A stretch of 21,057 bases of DNA from JBOHCT01 sp050699055 (lineage in GTDB: Bacteria; Actinomycetota; Actinomycetes; Streptosporangiales; JBOHCT01), in the NCBI GenBank assembly GCA_050699055.1, contig JBOHCT010000054.1, positions 1 to 21,057 on the forward strand, read 5' to 3'. The notes under the pieces are model-generated. The model was not told the origin of the DNA, did no database searches, and saw only the letters and a list, made by a program, of their open reading frames with translations. Below, one piece after another: positions 13,858 through 20,958 of the stretch; the stretch's first letter is position 1, and every line of letters begins with the position of its first letter. The position numbers and the translations under genes are program-made.

Positions 13858-13877
13858 GTCGGTCCGGAGGTGAAATC

Positions 13878-14462
13878 GTGTCGTCGACCCGGTCGGCCGC
13901 ACCAGCGCCGGGCACCGAGCGCCACATGCGGTCCGATGCCCGGCGCAACTACGTCGCGTTGATCACCACCGCACGCGCGGCGCTCGCCGAGCACGGGGTC
14001 GAGGCGTCGCTGGAGGACATCGCCCGAAGGGCGGGGGTCGGCATCGGGACGCTGTACCGCCATTTCCCCAGCCGCCTCGACCTCCTCGAGGCGGTCTACC
14101 GCAACGACGTCGAGACCTTGGCGCGCGGCGCCGAGACGCTCTCCGAGTCCGAGACGGAGTGGGACGCGCTGGAGCAGTGGCTCGCGCTCTTCATCGAGTA
14201 CGCGGCGACGAAGCGCGTGCTGTTCCACGAGCTGTTCGACGCGATCGGGAAGGACTCCGAGCTCTTCACCCACTCGCGCCAGGTGGTCGATGTCTCGGTG
14301 AGCAAGCTGCTGACCCGGGCACAGGAAGCCGGCGTCGCGCGCCGCGACGTACAACCATCCGACCTGCTTCGGCTGGTAGGCGGCTGCACGATGATGCCCC
14401 ACCTCGAGCGGGACCAGCAGGAACGGATGCTGCGGGTCGTCCTCGCCGGCCTGCGCCTCTAG
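13878..14462 (+). CDS. TetR-family repressor of the efflux pump
   Basis: A 194-residue TetR protein. The DNA-binding domain is RNYVALITTARAALAEHGVE with SLEDIARRAGVGIGTLYRHF (residues about 24-63), the classical helix-turn-helix ending in LYRHFPSR. The C-terminal part (ALEQWLALFIEYAATKRVLF and onward) is the ligand-binding and dimer domain, with the SBP-type layout seen in many drug-responsive repressors. GTG 13878 is preceded by a perfect GGAGGTGA at ideal spacing. It is divergent from the DHA2 pump and shares the CCTCCG/CGGAGG operator with it. A strong hairpin terminator follows immediately. Confidence 0.92.
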   Translation: MSSTRSAAPAPGTERHMRSDARRNYVALITTARAALAEHGVEASLEDIARRAGVGIGTLYRHFPSRLDLLEAVYRNDVETLARGAETLSESETEWDALEQWLALFIEYAATKRVLFHELFDAIGKDSELFTHSRQVVDVSVSKLLTRAQEAGVARRDVQPSDLLRLVGGCTMMPHLERDQQERMLRVVLAGLRL

Positions 14463-14465
14463 TAC

Positions 14466-14485
14466 CGCGGTCAAGGACCGCGTTT
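14466..14485 (+). terminator. hairpin terminator after the TetR gene
   Basis: CGCGGTC (14466-14472) and GACCGCG (14476-14482) form a perfect 7-bp stem with a 3-nt loop, followed by TTT. It begins 4 nt after the TetR stop, between convergent genes. The short T-run fits a high-GC terminator. Confidence 0.6.
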
Positions 14486-14521
14486 GGTGGACCCTTGGCG
14501 TCGGCCGACTGAGCTCTGAAG

Positions 14522-15013
14522 TCAGTGCTTGCGAATCACCCGTTCCGGCTCACCTGGCCTCCAGACCGTGATGTCCAGACGACCGCCGCTGACCTCGACC
14601 GCCGATGCACCGGTCAAGTCCACGGCATAGAGGTGGTCGAACTCCTGGCCTCGCAGGTCGAACCCGGTCTCTTCGAACAGCGCCGTGGCGAACCGTTGAT
14701 GCAGTGCCTTGTCCCGGACGTCGTGGACCACGCCCCACAGCTTCGCGTCGCCCTCCTTCACCTCGGTATCGACGGTCGCGGTGTGCAGGCAGAACCGCGG
14801 GTCACGACCCAGGTCCTTGAACTTCGTGGTGCCAGGCATGCCGCCGAGCCACAACTGGTCTTCGAAGATCCTCGGCTCCATCGGGCTGATGCGCGGGAAG
14901 CCGTCCGAGCGGAGCGTGGCGAGCAGGCACAGGTTGTGAGCGGCAGCATGGCGGCGGCTAAAGACGGCGGCGATCCGCGGCGCGCCCTCGGCGAACTCTT
15001 TCCACGTGGTCAT
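14522..15013 (-). CDS. pyridoxamine-5'-phosphate-oxidase-like (PPOX) flavin protein
   Basis: A 163-residue split-barrel protein of the PPOX/FMN- or F420-binding group. CLLATLRSDGFPRISPMEP is the first beta pair of the barrel, LWLGGMPGTTKFKDLGRDPR the family's flavin-contact region, and FCLHTATVD the next strand. The C-terminal FDHLYAVDLTGASAVEV and RLDITVWRPGE complete the barrel. These proteins reduce small substrates with flavin or F420, or bind haem or biliverdin; which applies here is unknown. ATG 15013 is chosen at the family start; the frame is open further upstream only as a shadow of the preceding gene. It lies 47 bp after the DUF2891 stop and may be the last gene of the same transcript. 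Confidence 0.85.
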   Translation of the reverse strand: MTTWKEFAEGAPRIAAVFSRRHAAAHNLCLLATLRSDGFPRISPMEPRIFEDQLWLGGMPGTTKFKDLGRDPRFCLHTATVDTEVKEGDAKLWGVVHDVRDKALHQRFATALFEETGFDLRGQEFDHLYAVDLTGASAVEVSGGRLDITVWRPGEPERVIRKH

Positions 15014-15060
15014 GGCGTCGATGATGACACCGACCACCGACAGTTGGCCGGCCCGGCGCG

Positions 15061-16062
15061 TCAGATCAACAGGAGCACGGCGTACGCGGCGAGCCAGTGT
15101 TCCACCATGTAGTCGCTGCCCCTCGCCTGGTCCAGGGACGCGTCGACATGCCGCCGGGCGGCCTCCCGCATGACCGGGACTCGTGGATCGTCGTCTGGCA
15201 ACGTGTCGGCCAGTCGCCGCCAGCACCAGGCACGGCTCAGGTTCAGCCCGTGCAGGTGCGCGATGTGCCCGTCGCTGGTATCGCTCACGTCGACCGGCTC
15301 CACCAATGCCGCTGGTCTCTCACCCGCGAGGCCGGGCAGGAAACGAGCGAGCCAAACACCGAAGTCCTGGGGCGGGAGCAGCCGGGCCATGAGCTCGGCC
15401 TCGGTGAGCGCGGGTGACAGGAAGTCCGACCCCGACGGCTCGTACTCGCCCGGGTAGCCGGCGTCGTCGGCGAACCACCGGCGCGCGGCGTCGCCGATCG
15501 CCGCCGCCAACTCCGGCGCGAACGACCGAGCGTAGTCAAGAGCGCGGGACAGGCCGAACGCGGAGTTGGCATGCACCCCATGGCGCACCGGGTGCGCCGC
15601 CTTCGGCAACCACTCCGCGAACCGCGCGGTCACCGCGTCGGCGAGCGGGCGCGTCGCCGCGGCCCAGCCCCTCCCGTCCGGGTCGTCCCAGCGGGCGAGC
15701 TCGTAGGCCAGGGACAGCGCCCACCCCCACCCGTATGGCCGCTCCCAGGTGGGCCGCTCGGCGACGTACGCCGCCTCGGTGCGCAGCGCCTCGGGCGTGA
15801 GGTGCGCACCGAGGGCCGCACGAACCTCCGCCTCGGGGATCGCGTCCGGCGCCGCACGCAGCAACCGGACCAACATCCAGTGCATCTCGACACAGGAGTG
15901 CCAGTCGTACGAGCCGTAGAACGCGGGGTGGACCTGGCGGGGACGGGGGCGGTCGTCCGGCCCGTCCATTCGGTGGCGCAGATCGTTGGGGTACTCGCGA
16001 CGAATGTTCGCCAGTCCGACCGACGCCCACGTGGCGGCCCTGCTCGAGATCACGCGGCGCAT
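15061..16062 (-). CDS. DUF2891 family protein
   Basis: A 333-residue soluble protein, mostly alpha-helical. HPAFYGSYDWHSCVEMHWML (about 45-64), RPYGWGWALSLAYEL, HPVRHGVHANSAFGLSRALD and LHGLNLSRAWCWRRLA are conserved blocks of the DUF2891 family, whose toroid-like helical appearance suggests an alpha/alpha barrel, possibly acting on a carbohydrate. His, Trp and Asp residues in the DWHSCVEMHW motif could be catalytic, but no function is established. ATG 16062 matches the usual start. It follows the second response-regulator gene by 26 bp, so it is probably under the same promoter. Confidence 0.85.
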   Translation of the reverse strand: MRRVISSRAATWASVGLANIRREYPNDLRHRMDGPDDRPRPRQVHPAFYGSYDWHSCVEMHWMLVRLLRAAPDAIPEAEVRAALGAHLTPEALRTEAAYVAERPTWERPYGWGWALSLAYELARWDDPDGRGWAAATRPLADAVTARFAEWLPKAAHPVRHGVHANSAFGLSRALDYARSFAPELAAAIGDAARRWFADDAGYPGEYEPSGSDFLSPALTEAELMARLLPPQDFGVWLARFLPGLAGERPAALVEPVDVSDTSDGHIAHLHGLNLSRAWCWRRLADTLPDDDPRVPVMREAARRHVDASLDQARGSDYMVEHWLAAYAVLLLI

Positions 16063-16088
16063 CGGGCCAGCCTAGTGTCGGCGAGCCC

Positions 16089-16775
16089 TCAGTCGAGCGA
16101 GGCGAGACCGTTACGGTAGGCGTACGTAACGGCCTGCGCGCGATTACGCGCACCGATCTTAGCGAACAGGTTGTTGACGTGGGTCTTCACGGTGGCCTCG
16201 GAGACGTACAACGCCGCGGCGATCTCGGCGTTCGACCTGCCGGCCGCGATGTGGGCGAGCACCTCGGCCTCGCGCCCGGTGAGCCCGTCGGGGAGCTGCT
16301 CTCGCGGCCGCCCGCGGGAGGACCTGCAGGACCTGTCGGAACCGGCGGCCAGTGACTCGAGGAGCCGGTGCTGCACGCCCGGGTCGAGCAGGGCCTCGCC
16401 GGCGTGCACGGTCTCGATCGCGCGGGCGATCTCCTCGGCGCTGGCGTCCTTGGTCAGGTACCCCCGGGCCCCTGCCCGCAAGGCGGCGAACACCGACTCG
16501 TCGTCGGCGTAGGTCGTCAGGACCACGACCCGCGTACGCGGGTACTCCCCATGGATCCTGCGCGTGGCCTCGACCCCGTCGACGCGCGGCATCCGCACGT
16601 CCATCAGCACGATGTCGGGGTCCCGCTCGGCCACGAGAGCCACGGCCGCCTCGCCGTCCGCCGCCGCACCGACGACCTCCACGTTCGGCAACAGGTCGAC
16701 AAGCATGACGAGCCCGTCCCTGACGATCGTCTGGTCGTCTGCGACGACCACGCGTACTGGCCGGTCGCCGGTCAT
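16089..16775 (-). CDS. NarL/FixJ-family response regulator (second)
   Basis: A 228-residue two-component regulator. The receiver has Asp13-Asp14, phosphoacceptor Asp59 (DIVLMDVRMP), VVVLTTYADD and Lys109 (GYLTKDAS). The linker (about 143-163) is unusually Ser/Arg-rich (SDRSCRSSRGRPREQ). The LuxR-type HTH spans 165-225 (LTGREAEVLAHIAAGRSNAE, then VKTHVNNLFAKIGARNR). The start overlaps the kinase stop by 4 bp. The perfect palindrome at 18535-18552 upstream of the operon is a candidate binding site. Confidence 0.95.
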   Translation of the reverse strand: MTGDRPVRVVVADDQTIVRDGLVMLVDLLPNVEVVGAAADGEAAVALVAERDPDIVLMDVRMPRVDGVEATRRIHGEYPRTRVVVLTTYADDESVFAALRAGARGYLTKDASAEEIARAIETVHAGEALLDPGVQHRLLESLAAGSDRSCRSSRGRPREQLPDGLTGREAEVLAHIAAGRSNAEIAAALYVSEATVKTHVNNLFAKIGARNRAQAVTYAYRNGLASLD

Positions 16776-17902
16776 GTCGGGATCCGGAGCCGTACCAGGA
16801 ATCCGCCGTCTGCACGTCCCGCGTCGAGGCTCCCGCCGAGCAGCTCGGCCCGCTCGCGGATACCGGCGAGCCCGTAGCCGGTGCCGGCCGTCGCCATCGG
16901 GCCCTGTCCCGCGCCGTCGCCGGTATCCGTCACCTCGAGCTCGCAGTACCCGTCGCCGTACCGCAGCACCATCGACGCCCGCGCCCCCGTGGCATGTTTG
17001 CGGACGTTCGTCAGCGCCTCTTGGCCGGTCCGGAGAACCGCCAGGCCGACCTCGGGGGCGAGGTCGCGGCGCTCTCCGTCGACAACGAACGGCACGTCGC
17101 TCTCGCGGGCCAGCTGGCCGAGCAGCTCAGGCGCGGGCAAGGCGTCGCCGCGAAGGGCGTGGACCGCGCGGCGCGTCTCCTCCATCCCCTCCCTGGTCAG
17201 CCGCTGCGCCTGCTCGACCCGCTCACGCACCAGGTCGGCGTCCGCCCCCTGGGACAGCAGCAGCCGCGCACCCTCGAGCTGCACGGACTGCGCCGACAGT
17301 GTGTGCGCGAGAATGTCGTGGATCTCCCGGGCAATCCTGCCGCGCTCGTCCAGCACGGCCGTACGCGCCTGGGCCACGGCGGTCTGCTCCCTCGCCTCCC
17401 GCTCACGTCGCCGCACCGACCTGCTCGACCTGAGCACGAGCGCGAGGGCGAGCGAGCCAAGGTACGCGCACACCACCCACGCCAGCGACCGCGCCGTCGC
17501 ATGGTGGGCGACGGAGACCCACAGCGTGCCGGCCAGGCCCAACGCGCACAGTCCGCCCGCGTGCCACAGCCGCTCGCGGGCCGTGGCCACCCAGACCGCC
17601 GCGTACGCGAACCCGATCCCGGGACTCTTCGGGACGAAGGCGTGGACGGCGAGGCCGATCGCCGACATGAGCACGAGGGCGAGAACGGCGTAACGGGAAG
17701 CGAGCCATCGCAGGCCGAGATACCCGAGCGTCGCGACCAGCAGCAGCACAAGGCCGACGCCGACCACGAGGCCCGACCCGTGCAGCCCGGGACGCGGCCG
17801 CCCGGTGCCCATGACGAGGACGACGACCACCGCGACGGCCAGCGCGTACGTCAGCCGCGCCCACTGACGGGGCGGATGGTCCAGCAGGTGGTCGAGGCTC
17901 AT
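16772..17902 (-). CDS. sensor histidine kinase, HisKA_3 type (second)
   Basis: A 376-residue membrane kinase. The first 160 residues hold about five hydrophobic segments (LTYALAVAVVVVLVMG, GLVVGVGLVLLLVATLGYLG, YAVLALVLMSAIGLAVHAF, AGGLCALGLAGTLWVSVA, AWVVCAYLGSLALALVL). A charged linker (RRREREAREQTAVAQARTAV) leads to the phosphoacceptor His195 (EIHDILAHTLSAQ). The HATPase domain shows GLAVLRTGQEALTNVRKHA (N box) and DTGDGAGQG with GTGYGLAGIRERAELLGG (G boxes). ATG 17902 is chosen because the family starts there and the hydrophobic segments follow; upstream frame to 18073 is a shadow of the membrane-protein gene. It overlaps the regulator gene and follows the membrane-protein gene by 31 bp. 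Confidence 0.92.
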   Translation of the reverse strand: MSLDHLLDHPPRQWARLTYALAVAVVVVLVMGTGRPRPGLHGSGLVVGVGLVLLLVATLGYLGLRWLASRYAVLALVLMSAIGLAVHAFVPKSPGIGFAYAAVWVATARERLWHAGGLCALGLAGTLWVSVAHHATARSLAWVVCAYLGSLALALVLRSSRSVRRREREAREQTAVAQARTAVLDERGRIAREIHDILAHTLSAQSVQLEGARLLLSQGADADLVRERVEQAQRLTREGMEETRRAVHALRGDALPAPELLGQLARESDVPFVVDGERRDLAPEVGLAVLRTGQEALTNVRKHATGARASMVLRYGDGYCELEVTDTGDGAGQGPMATAGTGYGLAGIRERAELLGGSLDAGRADGGFLVRLRIPT

Positions 17903-17933
17903 CGGTTCCTCGTCATCGTGCGGTGCGCTCTGG

Positions 17934-18443
17934 CTACGCCATGACTGTAGGACGGGCACCCGGTCCCGCGCGCTCCGCCCGGAGCGCCACGATGATGTTC
18001 TGCACGATGAGCGTGACGCCGACCGTGAGCAGGATCGCCCCCATCGGTTCCCGGATGTGCAGCAGGTATCCACCGCCGAACACGAGCAGCACGCGGGCCG
18101 CCGCCGATGCCGCCCACGCGACGGCGGTCATCCGCGTCCCCTTACGCCACAGGACTCCGGCGCCGTCCCGCCACGTCCTCATCGTCATGCCGCGCCAAAC
18201 CCCGAGCGCGGCCGCGAGCGCGATCCCGCCGAGCAGGAGGACGAGCCCTGCCCACACATGCCGGTGGTCGACGAGGCCCGTCGGATGCTCGGCGAGAAAC
18301 GCGGTGTACAGGCCGTACCCGACCATCACCAGCGGCAGGACGGTGGCCCGGCCCCCGACCCGCCGAGCGGTCATCTGGCGGCCGACGACGACCACTACCG
18401 CGGCGATCACCAGCAACCCGTCGAGCAGACTGTCTGCGCCCAC
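17934..18443 (-). CDS. CcdC/DUF1453-like membrane protein
   Basis: A 169-residue protein from the GTG at 18443, with four to five hydrophobic segments: LLDGLLVIAAVVVVVGRQ, VLPLVMVGYGLYTAFLA, VWAGLVLLLGGIALAAALGV, VAWAASAAARVLLVFGGGYLL and GAILLTVGVTLIVQNIIVAL. The central GVWRGMTMRTWRDGAGVLWR followed by KGTRMTAVAWAAS is the conserved loop of actinobacterial CcdC-like/DUF1453 proteins. GTG 18443 is favoured over an upstream GTG at 18482 because TGGAGG lies 7 nt before it, whereas the upstream one sits directly on the -10 box. It is the first gene of the second two-component operon and may assist signal sensing. Confidence 0.75.
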   Translation of the reverse strand: MGADSLLDGLLVIAAVVVVVGRQMTARRVGGRATVLPLVMVGYGLYTAFLAEHPTGLVDHRHVWAGLVLLLGGIALAAALGVWRGMTMRTWRDGAGVLWRKGTRMTAVAWAASAAARVLLVFGGGYLLHIREPMGAILLTVGVTLIVQNIIVALRAERAGPGARPTVMA

Positions 18444-18480
18444 GTCGAAACCTCCACTGCGCGGTTCACCAACGCGCAGC

Positions 18481-18509
18481 ACGTTACGGAGATCCGGCCG
18501 GCGAACGGA
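18481..18509 (-). promoter_or_regulatory. promoter of the second two-component operon
   Basis: On the minus strand TAACGT (18486-18481) is a TANNNT -10, with TCCGTT (18509-18504) 17 bp upstream as a weak -35. The weak -35 and a palindrome centred about 70 bp upstream of the predicted start suggest activator dependence. Confidence 0.45.
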
Positions 18510-18534
18510 TCGGCGCTCGGATGGAGTTCACGAT

Positions 18535-18552
18535 CTCCACCCGAGGGTGGAG
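18535..18552. promoter_or_regulatory. perfect 8+2+8 palindrome, probable response-regulator site
   Basis: CTCCACCC and GGGTGGAG flank GA as a perfect inverted repeat. It lies between the PhzF stop and the promoter of the membrane-protein/kinase/regulator operon. NarL-type regulators bind such dyads, so autoactivation is likely. It could alternatively act as a hairpin terminator for the PhzF gene, but no T-run follows. Confidence 0.6.
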
Positions 18553-18566
18553 GGTCTCCCGGCCGG

Positions 18567-19442
18567 TCAGACGAGGCTGTACTCGCCGCGCGCGACGACG
18601 ACGGCGGAGCCGCCGACCGACACGCGCTCGACGTGTTCCGGCGAGCCGTCGACCTGGGCGTAGAGGAGCGACGGGCGCCCGATCTCGTCGCCCTGACGGA
18701 TCTGGATCTCGTCACCGAAGCCGATCCGCCCGTGCCGCGCGAGGTGGATGGCCAGCGGGCCCGCGGCCGAGCCGGTCGCCGGATCCTCAGGGACCCCGAG
18801 AGCGGGCCCGAACATCCGCGTCCTCCACGACCGCCCTCCGCCAGCGAAGCAGTTCGCCCCGATCGCGCCCAGCTCGGTGAGCGCGCCGAGATCCGGTCTC
18901 AGGGCCGTAACCGCCTCTTCGCCGTCCAGCTCGACGTAGACGTGCAGCGGTCCGTTGCGGTAGCCCTCGACGGGCAGGCCGGCCCGGGCGACGCCGAGCG
19001 CTTCCAGCAAGGCGTCCGCCCGCTCGTACGGCGCCCAGCCCGGGATCGGCTGGCGCATCCGACCGAACACGATCCGCGTGCCGTCGCGCTCCAGCTCGGT
19101 TGGCACAACGCCGGCGCCGGTCTCCAGCCGCACCGTCGTCGTCCCGAGCATCTCGCCGACCACGAAGGCGGTGCCGAGGACCGGGTGACCCGCGAACGGC
19201 AGCTCCGCGATCGGGGTGAAGATCCGGACGCGTACGTCGCCGTCCCGCTCGGCTGGGAGCACGAACACGGTCTCGGAGAGGTTCAGCTCGCGGGCCGTCC
19301 GCTGCATCCGGTCGGCGGCGAGCCCGCGGGCGTCCGTGAAGACCGCGAGCTGGTTGCCCGCGAGCGGCACGTCGGTGAACACGTCGGCGACGACGTACTG
19401 GTAGACGTCGCCAGCGCCGCCGGGGCTCGCGTCGGTCGACAT
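18567..19442 (-). CDS. PhzF-family isomerase-like protein
   Basis: A 291-residue protein of the PhzF family, with the diaminopimelate-epimerase fold in two pseudo-symmetric halves. VVADVFTDVPLAGNQLAVF (about 17-35) is the N-terminal signature, ELNLSETVFV carries the catalytic-type Glu57, and ELPFAGHPVLGTAF is the GHP block. The second half has EDPATGSAAGPLAIHLARHG and RPSLLYAQV, also diagnostic. PhzF itself isomerises a phenazine precursor, but most relatives are uncharacterised. ATG 19442 is chosen; a GTG at 19451 is possible. No phenazine genes are nearby. It follows the MarR gene on the same strand, separated by the 42-bp repeat array. Confidence 0.9.
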   Translation of the reverse strand: MSTDASPGGAGDVYQYVVADVFTDVPLAGNQLAVFTDARGLAADRMQRTARELNLSETVFVLPAERDGDVRVRIFTPIAELPFAGHPVLGTAFVVGEMLGTTTVRLETGAGVVPTELERDGTRIVFGRMRQPIPGWAPYERADALLEALGVARAGLPVEGYRNGPLHVYVELDGEEAVTALRPDLGALTELGAIGANCFAGGGRSWRTRMFGPALGVPEDPATGSAAGPLAIHLARHGRIGFGDEIQIRQGDEIGRPSLLYAQVDGSPEHVERVSVGGSAVVVARGEYSLV

Positions 19443-19466
19443 GGTGTGCACGCTACCCGTACCTCA

Positions 19467-19634
19467 GTGCTTGCCGGTCGCGCTCGCCACACCGCGGCTC
19501 GCCGCTCATTGCTTGCCGGTCGCGCTCGCCACACCGCGGCTCGCCGCTCATTGCTTGCCGGTCGCGCTCGCCACACCGCGGCTCGCCGCTCAGTGCTTGC
19601 CGGTCGCGCTCGCCACACCGCGGCTCGCCGCTCA
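19467..19634. repeat. four exact 42-bp tandem repeats
   Basis: Units at 19467-19508, 19509-19550, 19551-19592 and 19593-19634 are identical apart from the first base (g, t, t, g). Each contains GCGGCTCGCCGC, a small hairpin (5-bp arms, 2-nt spacer). On the minus strand each unit starts with TGA, and that of the last unit (19634-19632) is the stop codon of the MarR gene. Because 42 is a multiple of 3, the stop recurs in frame in every unit. The array fills most of the 189-bp gap between the MarR and PhzF genes. Confidence 0.95.
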
Positions 19635-20120
19635 GTCGCCGGCCAGGTCGTCGGTCGCGTCGCGTCCGGCGTCGGTCGTGCGGCGGAGGAAGTCGGCGAG
19701 GAGCTCGAGCTCGGCCTCGTCGTAACCGGCGCAGATCTCGTCCATCGAGGTGTTCATCCCGGAGTAGAGGCGGAACAGCTCCGCGTTGCGGGTGCGCAGC
19801 GCCCGTACGACCACGGCGCGGCGGTCGGCCGTGTCGCGCTCGCGAGCCACCCACCCCCCGCGCTCGAGCCGGTCGAGGATACCGGTCATCGTCGCGGGAT
19901 GCAGCCCGGCACGGCGGGCCAGCGCGCTCGGGCCGAGCGGGCCGTGCCGCGCGATGAGGTCGTAGCAGTCGAGGTCGACGTCCTTGAGCTCGACACGCGC
20001 GCCGACATGGTGGTTGAGCAACGCGAGCTGGATGCGCAGGTCGCGCAACGACTGCTTGATCGCCGCAGTCAGCCGACGCCGGCGCCGAGCCGTCTCTCGG
20101 GTAGTTGGTTTGGAGTTCAT
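19632..20120 (-). CDS. MarR-family transcriptional regulator (second)
   Basis: A 162-residue MarR regulator. After a basic N-terminus (TTRETARRRRRLTAAIKQSL) come the dimer helix and the winged helix: GPLGPSALARRAGLHPATMT with GILDRLERGGWVARERDTAD and the wing RRAVVVRAL. Cysteines occur at DLDCYDLIARHG (about residue 52) and EICAGYDEAE, and could be redox-sensing, though they do not sit at the OhrR sensing position. ATG 20120 lies inside the CATATGATATG palindrome and no Shine-Dalgarno is visible; longer frames upstream run through the divergent gene. It is divergent from a peroxiredoxin-like gene that it probably controls. Its stop codon is the first codon of the 42-bp repeat array. Confidence 0.9.
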   Translation of the reverse strand: MNSKPTTRETARRRRRLTAAIKQSLRDLRIQLALLNHHVGARVELKDVDLDCYDLIARHGPLGPSALARRAGLHPATMTGILDRLERGGWVARERDTADRRAVVVRALRTRNAELFRLYSGMNTSMDEICAGYDEAELELLADFLRRTTDAGRDATDDLAGD

Positions 20121-20144
20121 ATGATATGTTGATCGTGTTATACG
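20116..20144. promoter_or_regulatory. divergent promoter/operator of the MarR and peroxiredoxin-like genes
   Basis: This AT-rich island stands out from its surroundings. CATATGATATG (20118-20128) is an inverted repeat (CATAT/ATATG) covering the MarR start codon. Rightward, TTCATA (20116-20121) and TATACG (20139-20144) are 17 bp apart; leftward, TATAAC (20142-20137) may be a -10 giving a leader of about 10 nt. Binding by the MarR protein is the natural inference. Confidence 0.45.
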
Positions 20145-20202
20145 GTCCTCAGATAGAAGGGTACCTCTCGACGAGGTGGCCCCGCAGAGAAAGGACCCAG
20201 CA

Positions 20203-20850
20203 ATGCCTCGAACACACCTCTCTCCGCGCCTCGGAACCGGCGCCGCACGTCGGTTCAGGCCGGGCGACGTCGTCCCTGCACGCGAGCTGACCACGATCCG
20301 GTCCGAGCGGATCGTCGTGCCCGCCCCGGACGCGCTGACCCACGTGCAGTTCCGGCGGTTCGCCTCGTGTCCGATCTGCAATGTGCACGTGCGGTCGGTG
20401 GCCCGCCGGCACGACGAGATCGCCGCCGCTGGGATCCGCGAGGTCGTGGTGTTCCACTCCACGGCCGACGCCATGCTGCCGCACCAGGGCGGGCTCCCCT
20501 TCGCCGCGGTCGCCGACCCGAACAGGGAGCTGTACGCCGAGTTCGGCGTGGAGTTCTCCTACCGGTCGGTGCTGCACCCGCGGGCCTGGACCGCCCCACT
20601 GAAGCCGTACGCGTGGTCGGTGGCGATGCGCGAGCGGCGCGCTCCGGGAGGTAAGTGGTTCTCGATCCGCGGGGACAGCATGCTCGGACTGCCCGCGAAC
20701 TTCCTTATCGGCGTCGACGGGAGGGTGCTGGCCGCCAAGTACGGCAGGCACGCGAACGACCAGTGGTCGGTGGACGAGCTGCTGCACCTGGCCCGGACGC
20801 CGCGGGCGGGGGGTTCGTACACGCCGTCACGATCACCCACCCACCGATGA
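20203..20850 (+). CDS. peroxiredoxin-like (AhpC/TSA-type) protein
   Basis: A 215-residue thioredoxin-fold protein. QFRRFASCPICNVHVRSVAR carries a CPIC motif (Cys56, Cys59) at the position of the peroxiredoxin active site, and IREVVVFHSTADAMLPHQ followed by LPFAAVADPNRELYAEFGVE are typical of the AhpC/TSA_2 group. The late GLPANFLIGVDGRVLAAKYG and NDQWSVDELLHLA blocks are the conserved C-terminal strands. The usual resolving arrangement is unclear, but the CxxC suggests a disulfide mechanism. ATG 20203 follows AGAAAGGA at good spacing; an upstream GTG at 20176 has none. It is divergent from the MarR gene and should reduce peroxides or protein disulfides in the cytoplasm. Confidence 0.85.
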   Translation: MPRTHLSPRLGTGAARRFRPGDVVPARELTTIRSERIVVPAPDALTHVQFRRFASCPICNVHVRSVARRHDEIAAAGIREVVVFHSTADAMLPHQGGLPFAAVADPNRELYAEFGVEFSYRSVLHPRAWTAPLKPYAWSVAMRERRAPGGKWFSIRGDSMLGLPANFLIGVDGRVLAAKYGRHANDQWSVDELLHLARTPRAGGSYTPSRSPTHR

Positions 20851-20871
20851 ACTCAGGAAACCGACGTTGCC

Positions 20872-20958
20872 GTGCTGACCGCCTACGTCGTTGTCACCCT
20901 CCTGGCCGTCGCCGCCAACGCCTTCTCCGGCATCGCCGCCCTAGTACTACAGCGCTAG
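20872..20958 (+). pseudogene. truncated DoxX-like membrane protein
   Basis: From the GTG at 20872 the frame reads MLTAYVVVTLLAVAANAFSG and IAAL, the first transmembrane segment of DoxX-like proteins, then VLQR and a stop at 20956. An intact member would continue for about 90-100 residues with three more helices. AGGAAA about 15 nt upstream gives a possible ribosome site, and the gene follows the peroxiredoxin-like gene by 21 bp. Similarity is lost near the CTAG at 20941, suggesting interruption there. Confidence 0.55.

Noticed and set aside
18443..18482. Earlier GTG start at 18482 for the CcdC-like protein
   Set aside because: It coincides with the predicted -10 box and lacks a ribosome site, whereas TGGAGG lies properly spaced before the GTG at 18443.
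19467..19634. CRISPR array
   Set aside because: The units are directly adjacent with no unique spacers, and there are no cas genes.
18057..20132. A 691-codon open frame on the + strand
   Set aside because: It lies antisense to the PhzF, MarR and membrane-protein genes, is rich in Arg/Ala/Gly/His/Asp without any domain, and is a product of high-GC codon bias. It also contains the translated 42-bp repeats.
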